Origin: Cristatella mucedo
Taxonomy: Eukaryota; Bryozoa; Phylactolaemata; Cristatellidae
Reading direction: 5' to 3'
Assembly (NCBI GenBank): GCA_009760855.2
Contig: WPIO01000019.1
Location: 5,746,501-5,810,500, forward strand
Length of the DNA: 64,000 bases
Shown here: positions 55,756-64,000 of the stretch, one piece after another
Layout of the letters: every line of letters begins with the position of its first letter
Position numbering within the stretch: the first letter of the stretch is position 1
The notes under the pieces: generated by a model
Databases searched by the model: none
Told to the model about the DNA's origin: nothing
The model's input: the letters and a program-made list of their open reading frames with translations, nothing else
Translations under genes and position numbers: made by a program

Positions 55756-55908
55756 ATTAACAGCCTCATTTACATTGCAGTAGAAGAGCCTAAACGGCTA
55801 TCACAGCTGCTTGCAGTTGGCAATAAAAGATCGCCCACTGCATGAATCGAACCCACGACCTCGGTCGTGAAAGCGAGCACCTTATCTCCTTGGCAATCGC
55901 CTCATCCG
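55756..55908 (-). mobile_element. SINE1 copy
   Basis: Reverse complement of the SINE1 pattern: TTAACAGCCTCATTTACATT, CGGCTATCACAGCTGCTTGC, GAATCGAACCCACGACCTCG, AAAGCGAGCACCTTATC. Confidence 0.85.
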
Positions 55909-55911
55909 GTG

Positions 55912-56165
55912 AGAGATGCCCCAGGTATCTTACTTCATAGGTCCCTTTTTCATAATCGATACTCTCCCTCCTGCCCATGTCATTGCCAAGCAAAATCCTG
56001 GCTTTCATTACGATCCTTGTGCGATGCTGCTGGCCAGCTGGGAGGTATCTATCTTTCAGAACCAAGAACTATATCTTAGGCATTGGATTCGAAAAGGCAA
56101 GAAAGTCTGTACTGTTCTCTTAGGGCACTATATTAACGAACTAAATTTATTTTATTTATTTTAAG
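55912..56165 (+). mobile_element. LINE-B fragment and tail
   Basis: Decayed RT sequence (TLPPAHVIAKQNPGFHYD, compared with TLSPANVIAKHNLGFHSN at 10.6 kb) is followed by a short LINE-B/SINE2-type terminal hairpin (GTTCTCTTAGGGCACTATAT). Confidence 0.7.
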
Positions 56166-56264
56166 CAAATGGCGTACAATCAATCCTCGGGGCACTGGCT
56201 TAGGGCAGCTTCCTCTAAAAGCTTGTGATGAAGAGGTGATAAGTGTCTTGCTTGATAGCAGCAT

Positions 56265-56335
56265 CAGTTTAATAAAGCTGCGTTTACACTATTGACTTCC
56301 CTTTGCCGACGCCGACTTTCCTACTAGTTTACTCT
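56265..56335 (-). mobile_element. LINE-A 3' terminal fragment
   Basis: ATAAAGCTGCGTTTACACTA and CGCCGACTTTCCTA are the reverse complement of the LINE-A end at about 61537-61590. Confidence 0.75.
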
Positions 56336-57147
56336 GTGAACGTTGGAAACATCGATGGCCAACTTAATATCGCACACAGCCCCTGCACTTACTCAAGATG
56401 CTGCTTAAGAAAGATGGATTCCCGGGAAGCGGCTAAGCCAATTCCCGCAGATGTGGTTTTCTGCTGCATTCATCATTGTCGGCGATTGTATGGCAAGAAT
56501 AGCAAAGGAAGAAAAAGATATGCAGGTTTTCCGGAAAAGCAGTTACGACTGTGTTGACGCATTCCACAGACAGACGCTCGGCGTCTTCTGTGCAGAGGAG
56601 CATGAAGCCGTGGCTGTAACGCACAAACATCCCACGTTCGGGGACTTGCACTAATCGCCCCGATAGAACTCGCGCCTACAAACGCAAGCCATCATTGTGT
56701 TGGTCATAAGTCGTATGCGACATGCCCCGTGGATTTTGATGGGTCCGCTCATACAACTGCAGAATAGTAGCAGCTTCTCCTTCATGATGGCCAGCCGATT
56801 CGGCTCCTCCCCAAGATGTGGTGACTCAGTAGCTCAAATCGGAGAGAAATCCGCACAGAGTCTGCACCGATTAAGGAAGGATGTTGATTGAGGCCGCTGT
56901 CATGTAGGAAGAAGCCGCTTCTACTTAAAGCCTAGCTGTACCCGCCGACCAATCAACGAGTCCCAAAGCGGGTCACGTGGCGCCCCCCCCCCGACCAGGT
57001 AACGCCAAATGCTCCTCAGGGCCCCCCCCCCGTACTCCACCTCTTGCGGAGCGGCGTAGCCAACTGCCGAATGCCGATTGCCGGTGCGCTGAGCATGTAG
57101 CCTCGCCTACAACCTCGCTTCTGGTGCTACTAACTAACTTACCGCTA
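56336..57147. other. intergenic, nothing certain
   Basis: Two overlapping + frames (56303-56557, 56451-56654) have no recognised family. C-runs occur at 56983 and 57021. Confidence 0.4.
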
Positions 57148-57292
57148 CCGCTAGGGGTTAAGGTGCTCGCCCCGACCAAGGTCTGGCTGGGGTCGCGGGC
57201 TCGAGCCCCAAGGCATATGTGAAGCGCCTGAATAGAGATTAAACTCTCTTGGGGCGCTATACAAATAAATTATATATATATATATATATAAA
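57148..57292 (+). mobile_element. SINE2 copy
   Basis: GGGGTTAAGGTGCTCGCCCC, GGTCGCGGGCTCGAGCCCCA, GTGAAGCGCCTGAATAGAGA, ACTCTCTTGGGGCGCTATAC, then AT-rich tail with (TA)n. This is the best preserved SINE2 here. Confidence 0.9.
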
Positions 57293-58980
57293 TGAATTAC
57301 ATATACCGCTAGGAGTTCGTTGGCTTTGAGGAGCTAGACCAAGGTATCGAGCGCACAATAAGGGATTTTGCTATACTCTGTTCGAAAGCGCAATATGTCG
57401 CAGCGCGGTGTCTAATTCCGTGTCGTATCCATACTCCTCGCAAGCATTCACCAAGTGCGCAAATGCACCGACCCCGCCCTGTGCACAGGGCGCTACTAAA
57501 GAGGAAATAACTAGTATAAATAACTAACCGGTTAAGGCGGTGCCAGTGGCTCCGCCGAAACCATCTATGCCTCGAACGCCGCTTCAATGAAGACCCGCCC
57601 CTCCCAAGCAGGGAAACGTTCCTCCTTCCCACACTTCCCCACATCGGGGCGAGAGCCGCCAACCCCGCGCGCGCGCGTACGATGGTGTCAGACGTCCGCG
57701 TTTCGAGCCTTCCCGCCGAATACCTGACTCAAGGACGCCTTCCGTCGTCAATACGTAATAATACGAATGCCTGGCCCGCTGCCTGCGTGGCAAAGGCTCA
57801 AACCGGGTAGGTCGGCGACTTGTCTCCGCTGACGCCGCTGACGCTCAGCGAGTCCTCGTGGCGCTGACACTCGTCATGTCGGACGCTTCGGCTCCTCGGG
57901 CTCCCGATCGACTTCCGCTGACACCGGTCGTCCCAACTCCTCTCTACACTCCCAGTTAAAGCTTAGTCCCATTGAATAGTCTGGGTTATGCTGTGTTTCC
58001 AGGTGGATGACACAAGCAGTCAATGCAATGTGTGTGGTTTGTGTTTCTATGTATGCACGATTCGATCATAGACGCTGGGCTCACCGGCGCACTGCTGGTG
58101 CAGGCAGACCGATAGCGCCCCCTAAACCACCCCAGAGTTTAACCCATTATGGCTGTGGCCTAGGGACAGGCCAGTGCTCAGCTGTGGTCTGGCGGCTTTT
58201 GTTTATCTCCAGACCGGCGGCTTTGTCCTCCCCGCCAACTCACGGGATGAGTTGCGGCTGGGAGAGAGTAGCCCGGGAGAGAGCAGCGTCAGGGGGAGCG
58301 CTGTAGGCGCACGCGAGAGTATACGCTCCTGCGAACCATCGTCGGTGTTCTGCCTGCGCCCGCGTACGTACTCAGTTGGAAGAGCACTGTTTGATCTACA
58401 AAGTGCCTTCTACGTGGCCAGCCTGTAGCATGTTTATTCGGCTTCTCCCGGCGCACGAATGCCCCGGCGGTGTAATTTCCGGAACCAAAGGTGTAATCTG
58501 CGACAAGCGCTGATGCATTACATAAAGGTAAGTTAATAAGATAGAACAAATATAGCATCTAGCATATTAACTCTTACCAACCCCACAGGTTAAAAGTTCC
58601 TTTCTCATGGCCAACAAAAAACAACAACGTGCACGCTGTCATCGCTTATCTGCGAAGCTAAAAATGTAAACCATGAGCTAAAAACCTGCCCAAACGCTTA
58701 TCTATGAAACCATAAGCCATACTATAATAAACCTAACGCTAAATCGTAAATATGCCATCGCGCCTTATTTGTGCGCCACATACTGCCGTGCCATCACCCT
58801 AAAGCATAAACATGTCGAGCAGCTTATCTGCGATAAAACCCAAACTCTGAATCTGTCAAACCACCGTGCTGCCACTCGTCTCTAGAGCCTTCCCATATGG
58901 CGATACGATACAATCAAAACTACAATAACTGACGTTCGAGTTCTATCGAGGGAAAATCCCTGAACATGGGATGCTTAGGC
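57293..58980. other. intergenic, nothing recognised
   Basis: No gene or repeat family is recognised. 57.6-58.4 kb is somewhat GC-rich. Confidence 0.5.
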
Positions 58981-58984
58981 GCTG

Positions 58985-59160
58985 TGAGCCGCGATGGCAC
59001 ACTAGGTAAGGCGTTTGCTCTCACGACCTCTGTCCCGAGGTCATGGGTTCGATTCCTGCGGTGGGCGATTCTTAATCGCCACTGCAAGCGGTGGTGATAG
59101 CCGTAAAGGCTCTTCCGTCGCTATACAAAAAGAGGCTGTTCAATCAGCTAGGATTTATTT
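58985..59160 (+). mobile_element. SINE1 copy
   Basis: GTGAGCCGCGATGGCACACT, GAGGTCATGGGTTCGATTCC, GCAAGCGGTGGTGATAGCCG, CAAAAAGAGGCTGTTCAATC. Full length and well preserved. Confidence 0.92.
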
Positions 59161-59449
59161 GTGGTTACGACTTCACCCACTTTTACACAGAAAACGCAGT
59201 GCGTCTGTATATGGAATGCGCCAACACACCCATAACTTAGCACTATACACTTTCCCGATAAACCTATTTTATATTCATATTTTCCCTTTCTTTCTATTTT
59301 TCTTGTGCTCGTCTTTATCCCTGCATTACCTCCTACTCAGCCATCCTCCGGCATTAGAGCTGGGGGTGGTGGCTGTGGGCGTCACTAAGTCAGCCATCAA
59401 TGTTTCCTGAATCGGGAGTGTAAATGCTCTAACTAGGAGGAATTCATGC

Positions 59450-61600
59450 CTCCATTACGCCCCCTCTGAGTAAAGCGATTGCGGAATCGCAACATGTGAC
59501 CTTCCTTAAAAGATTGTCCGAGGCTTCAGCATGCGATGTGGCTACCTTAACAAAGTCTAGTAAAAAAAAATGCTCGTCTCCTAAAGACCCTATACCATCA
59601 TCGCTGTGGTCTTCTTCACTGGCAGACCAACTTAGCCCTGCCACAACCAAGATTTTTAATGCTTCTTTGGAAATAGGGGTCGTACCCAATGTGGTTTTAG
59701 TTAATTGATGACACTGCCCCTGATCGCTGTACGAGTGGGCTGTGACACTCGATGTGGTAAGCAGCCGGGCCGTGCGATTAGTGGTTTGTTGCCAAGGGAG
59801 TCGGGGGACTCTGGTGGGCGAGAGGGGCGAAGAGAGTCGTGCTTCGCCCTGCTCCGTGTGTAGGAGGAATAAACTGGTGGTGTTGCTCATCGGCTGGCGT
59901 TTTGTGCCATTCGAGACAATAATTCGAGCTACACCCAAGTCCTTCAAATCGGCAATCGTTAGACCGATACTTAAAAAGCCTGGATTACATACAGAGGTCC
60001 ATGTAAACTATCCCCCAGTTTCCCTTCTTCCTTTCTGCTTAAAGATTCTTGAAAAAATTGTTGCTAAGCAGCTTGTTTCACATATCGAAAATAATGAAAT
60101 GTCAGAAACATTTCAATCAGGGTTCAAGAAGCAGCACTTCACTGAAACTGCTCTCCTCCGTGTTAACATTGACATTCTATGTGGCAACAATAACGGGAAT
60201 GTCACTGCCCTAGCTCTGCTAGATTTATCAGCTGCCTTCGACACTATTGATCACGATGTTCTGCTCGAATGGTTGAGAACAATGGTCGGTCCGGAAGACG
60301 AGACACTGGCGTGGTTCAAATCGTACTTGTCTGATCGTGTTCAATCCGTGTCGTGTGGGGGTCAGGTCTGAGACACGAGAAGGTCACCTGTGGAGTCCCT
60401 CAAGGGTCGGTACTTGGTCCCTTGCTGTTCTCCATTTATACACAACCTCTGGGAAAAGTGATTAAGGCACATGGAATAGGATATCACTTCTATGCTGGCG
60501 ATACTCAATTGTATTTGTCATTCAAACCTTCGGAATCTGCTGCGACAACTGAGAAACTGAACGCTTGCATTGCCGATATCCGATCCTGGATGTCGGAAAA
60601 CTTCCTGAAATTAAATGATGATAAAACCGAACTGCTTCTCATAGGACACCCTAAGCGTGTGGCTGGACTAAAAGGCTTTGCTGTTCTAATAGGTGATGCT
60701 ATTGTGCGACCTTCACCACGTGCTCGAAATTTAGGTGTCGTTTTCGACAACTGCCTCAATTTTAAAAGCTCCATTCAGAAGACTGCTTCTGCAGCTAGCC
60801 ATCACGTCCGATCCCTATCCAAGACTAGGAGCTGTCTCCCACAGTGACTTGTAAAAAATTAACTAGCTCCTTAGTTCTGTCTCGGCTTGATTATTGTAAC
60901 TCCCTTTTGGCTGGGCTACCAACAAAAGCAACTATGCCACTGCAAATGGCGATGAATATCGCTGCAAGGCTAGTTTTCAAGTCCCACAGGTTTGAACATG
61001 TGTCTCCTTTGCTAAAAGAGCTAGAATGGCTGCCGGTTGAGCAACGGATACAGAGCAAAGGTCTTACGCTGACCCACAAGGCCCGCCACGGCTTGGCTCC
61101 TTCGTACCTTGCTGAACTGCTGCACCGATTTCAGCCTCCTCGTGCCCTCAGGTACTGTATGGACAGTAAATTAGCTGTTCCATTCTTCCGCTTAAAGACC
61201 GTTGGTGACAGAAGCCTTAGCTCTGCAGGTCCTAGACTGTGGAACTCGCTTCAACAATTCTTACGAAACGACAACTACTCTCCTACTGCCGACTATGGCT
61301 CATTCTTTACAGCGGTCCTGAGCTGCTGCCACTTCCATGCTGCTCAGTACCTCAAATGCTCTCCTGACTCTGCTATGCTTCCTACTTTCTCATTGTTGCG
61401 TGAGATGAAGTCTGTTGGCTACCGAATGCTTACCGAAAGCCTCATAAGCTGTGAGTGCACTATACAAAACTCTCCAGCGTAACACCCACTTGGTCTTTGT
61501 GGCTTTGTTGAGTTACAGACGGAGATACATTGCATTAGGAAAGTCGGCGTCTGTACGAAGAAAAGTAGATAGTGTAAACGCAGCTTTATCCAGCCTCCTG
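59450..61600 (+). mobile_element. LINE-A copy, best preserved, interrupted by a solo LTR
   Basis: Three successive frames cover the RT and C-terminal domains: ALLDLSAAFDTIDHDVLLEW (block with catalytic Asp), [54 protein letters not shown] and GPRLWNSL. Two frameshifts (near 60350 and 60845) break the protein. The catalytic box reads YAGD instead of YADD. A 244-bp LTR is inserted at 59690. It belongs to the CR1/L2/Jockey-like non-LTR elements. No endonuclease domain is seen, so the copy is 5'-truncated. It is inactive. Confidence 0.9.
59690..59933. mobile_element. solo LTR with 5-bp target duplication
   Basis: A 244-bp insertion begins TGTGG and ends CTACA (TG...CA rule) and is flanked by CCCAA at 59685-59689 and 59934-59938. 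An internal GAATAAA (59867) could be its polyadenylation signal. LINE-A coding sequence stops at its left edge and resumes at its right edge. No internal retroelement genes remain. Confidence 0.82.
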
Positions 61601-61771
61601 CATTAAAGCACAGTTGCAATCGGATTGTCTTGACGGTAGAGTAGATTGCCTTAGTAGGTTGTCTGCCGACCCAGCTTTCTCACAGATTTCCAAAGCTTAA
61701 CTTTCGCTGCCACATCGTGCTATATTCGATATAGGGCCGAAACAAAATTGAAGTTTAAAAGTTAAATGTTA
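61601..61771. other. intergenic
   Basis: No feature seen. Confidence 0.4.
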
Positions 61772-61915
61772 GCTTAGTAGTCTCATTTGTGTAGCGGCAG
61801 AAGAGTCTTAACGGCCATTGCCACCGCTTGCAGTAGGCATTAATAGATCGCCCACTGCAGGACTCGCACGCACGACCTGGGTAATGAAGAGCGAGCACCT
61901 TACCCATTGGCCAAG
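61772..61915 (-). mobile_element. SINE1 copy, diverged
   Basis: GTCTCATTTGTGTAGCGGCA, CGGCCATTGCCACCGCTTGC, GGACTCGCACGCACGACCTG, AGCGAGCACCTTACCC: reverse complement of the SINE1 order. Confidence 0.8.
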
Positions 61916-63236
61916 GCCCACCGTGGGTGTATCTAATTCATTACTGGCGCCGGATTTGTGGCTTACACCTTCAGGGTGCACGGTGCTGGTTACAACGAAG
62001 CATGAGGACGCAGGATAAGCAGGTTCTTGCTGAGCGACAGCTGTAGGCAAGTGGTGGGTGCTTTTGGTTTTGGCTTCTACTCCCCATGGGCTCTTTTCAG
62101 ACTATAAAATAGAATGCAATGCAAATCCATAGAATATAGAAGAGATGGATAATACAATGCTATCAATCTCAGGCAGTACTTGTCCAAGGGAAATGAACAC
62201 AGTTGGGCGTTTTTTCTATCTCCACGCACGTTAAAATATTCGCCTATTGGGTGGTAGGATTCGTGTCAATAGAATTGGGCTATTGAGGCAAAATAAGTAG
62301 CTATGGATTGATATTATTCAGCGTAACAAGAAAATGCCAATGGTGCCCCCCATATGTGGTCCGATATGAGTCCGCAGTAAGAAACAGCGAGTGTGGCTTG
62401 CACAAAGAGAACACACTGCATCACAATGAAGCAGTTGAATCACAGCCCGCAAAAATCATGATAATCCAGTTTTTTCGTGTACCTCATCCATCTCCGTTAT
62501 ACAGTGCTATCAAGTGACTGCAGCAGCAAGCACCGGATCCACTAAGTACCACGAAAGCAGCCAGATCGAACGATCGGCCGGCCGTGGACCACCAACAAGC
62601 ATCACTTAGTCTTCCTCATCGAGGAAAAGCCACGCAAAAGCCAATCACACAATTTAAGCATACGTCATTATTTAATGCAACATTAATTGAACATCAATTT
62701 TTGCATGAGCAGCTTTCACTCGATAGCTGTATGAACAGTACACCTAGAGATGTACAGCTAAACGTTCATATAACGTCTGCGAAGACTAGTGTGGCTGCAA
62801 ACACGTTCTGAAGAGCACTCACATGCACATCGAATGTTTTTGGTTTGACAGCTTGCTAGTTACACAGCAGCTGCTAGTTCAGCTCAGAGTGATTTCCGCA
62901 GCAGCAGCACTTCTACACTGAATTTTTGTGCATCGTCTCGGGAAAGTGCAGACGGTGGGATTTCAGGGCAGGACCAGCAGCGGCAGCAGCTGGAAGTTCA
63001 GGAGCAGGCAATCTACTTTTCTTCTGCTGCACGCACAGACGCGGCTCTGTTGCCTAGTTCCCAAGTAAAGTGCATCTGGAATAATGAAATAGTGCCCGAA
63101 TCATCAGCTTTGATCTCCTTGGGTTCCACAAGAACGTCTTCTACATGTCTACTATACAGCAGTGTGTGTAGTTCATTCGGAGAGACGTCGGTTTGGCTGA
63201 ATTCAACTTGGCGTATTGCTGTATTAACGAAGGCTC
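61916..63236. other. intergenic / probable 3'UTR of the calcyphosine-like gene
   Basis: No repeat family is recognised. A - strand ATTAAA at 62676-62671 lies about 560 nt beyond the stop of the EF-hand gene and could be its polyadenylation signal. Confidence 0.4.
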
Positions 63237-63344
<108 letters not shown>

Positions 63345-64000
63345 CTACAAAGAAAAAGAGCTCCGGCTTGACGGGCGGTATCCACCATATCTCGTATTCA
63401 ATCAGCTGGGGGCGACCATGAGCTCACGGGATTTTATCAAGTTGCGATTGAGTTTGTCAAAAAAGCATCTAGCAACACGAATAAGGAAGCAGGCATATGC
63501 CTAATGGTAAGGGACAATAAATCCCTCTCGTGGATCATCTTGGTGCCACAAGCCAAGTTAGCAGCTTGTATCTACTACTTATACTTATTTCGGCGAACAG
63601 GTCAAGGATGAAAAATGTCAGATGTGCGAGACACGTGGCAATGAGCAAGACCCATACTAAATAGTTTTGATTATCAAAAGTATGTGTTACGTTTCGCCGT
63701 TCAGTGAACATTACTTGCTCAAATATACTACACTGCAGTGATATACGAAATTCCATGAAGAAGTTGCATGTATAAGTGAACTAGGTATATCAACTAAAAA
63801 ATCAAAATGAAACTGCGTACATTAAACATAAATAAATAAAGCAAAATAGATGTAATTCAACTGCATAGCGCCCTACGAGAACTTAATCTCTATCCAGGCA
63901 CTTTACGTATGCTGCAATGCTTGCGCCCACGACCGCGGTCGTTAAAGGCGATCGCCTTATTTCTGGGTCAAACCAGGGCAGCGTTCATTGGTTGACGAGC
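63345..64000 (-). other. intron of the calcyphosine-like gene (to window end)
   Basis: Contains a SINE2 copy near the end (63850-63980). No further EF-hand exon is visible, so the intron continues past the window. Confidence 0.55.
63850..63980 (-). mobile_element. SINE2 copy
   Basis: CAACTGCATAGCGCCCTACG, GAACTTAATCTCTATCCAGG, TTGCGCCCACGACCGCGGTC, GGCGATCGCCTTATTTC: reverse complement of SINE2. Confidence 0.8.

Noticed and set aside
56303-56654. possible transposase fragments
   Set aside because: Two overlapping short frames without a motif I can name.
61490-61590. SINE1 derived from the LINE-A tail
   Set aside because: The ends share only short matches such as TATACAAAA. No hairpin or extended identity like that between SINE2 and LINE-B.

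Overview
This is animal nuclear DNA, almost certainly from an invertebrate. The evidence is spliced genes with GT-AG introns, tRNA-derived SINEs, two families of non-LTR retrotransposons, dense GA/TC/GT microsatellites, and proteins that align with human orthologues but are clearly diverged. I cannot name the species. GC content is uneven. Coding exons (12.8-14.6 kb, 27.1-28.0 kb) and an unexplained block at 44.0-46.3 kb are very GC-rich, while most introns and spacers are not.

Genes, left to right. (1) The last two coding exons of CDC23 (APC8, an anaphase-promoting complex TPR subunit) lie on the + strand at 1427-3573. (2) A complete FAM184 gene, a long coiled-coil protein of about 1,130-1,150 residues, lies on the - strand. 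It runs from an ATG at 32130 to a stop at 5797 over 16 exons, one of which (21242-21292) is only a candidate. (3) A glycogen-targeting regulatory subunit of protein phosphatase 1 (PPP1R3 family, RVxF motif plus CBM21) is encoded in one exon on the + strand at 53219-54370. (4) The terminal exon of a calcyphosine-like EF-hand protein lies on the - strand at 63237-63344; the rest of that gene is outside the window. CDC23 and FAM184 converge, FAM184 and PPP1R3 diverge, and PPP1R3 and the calcyphosine-like gene converge. I see no functional link between them.

The rest is mostly repeats. LINE-A copies are at 21.9-24.0 and 59.4-61.6 kb. LINE-B copies are at 10.3-11.5, 17.3-18.7, 24.05-25.3 and 37.9-38.7 kb, with many LINE-B 3' tails elsewhere. 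SINE1 ends in an AAGAGGCTGTT-type tail. SINE2 carries the same 3' hairpin as LINE-B, which suggests LINE-B mobilises it. A 244-bp solo LTR with a 5-bp target duplication sits inside one LINE-A copy.

The most striking item is a ~290-bp hAT element at 15.94-16.24 kb. From memory it matches SPIN, a transposon known for transfer between animal phyla. It sits just upstream of the 3' splice site of a FAM184 exon. Other structures with no gene assignment are a ~680-bp foldback element (20.2-20.9 kb), a 69-nt-arm hairpin (51.65-51.83 kb), interlocked inverted repeats (13.38-13.44 kb), a degenerate ~165-bp satellite (0.06-0.93 kb), and a CpG-island-like block with CGG runs and an 18-bp minisatellite (44.0-46.3 kb).
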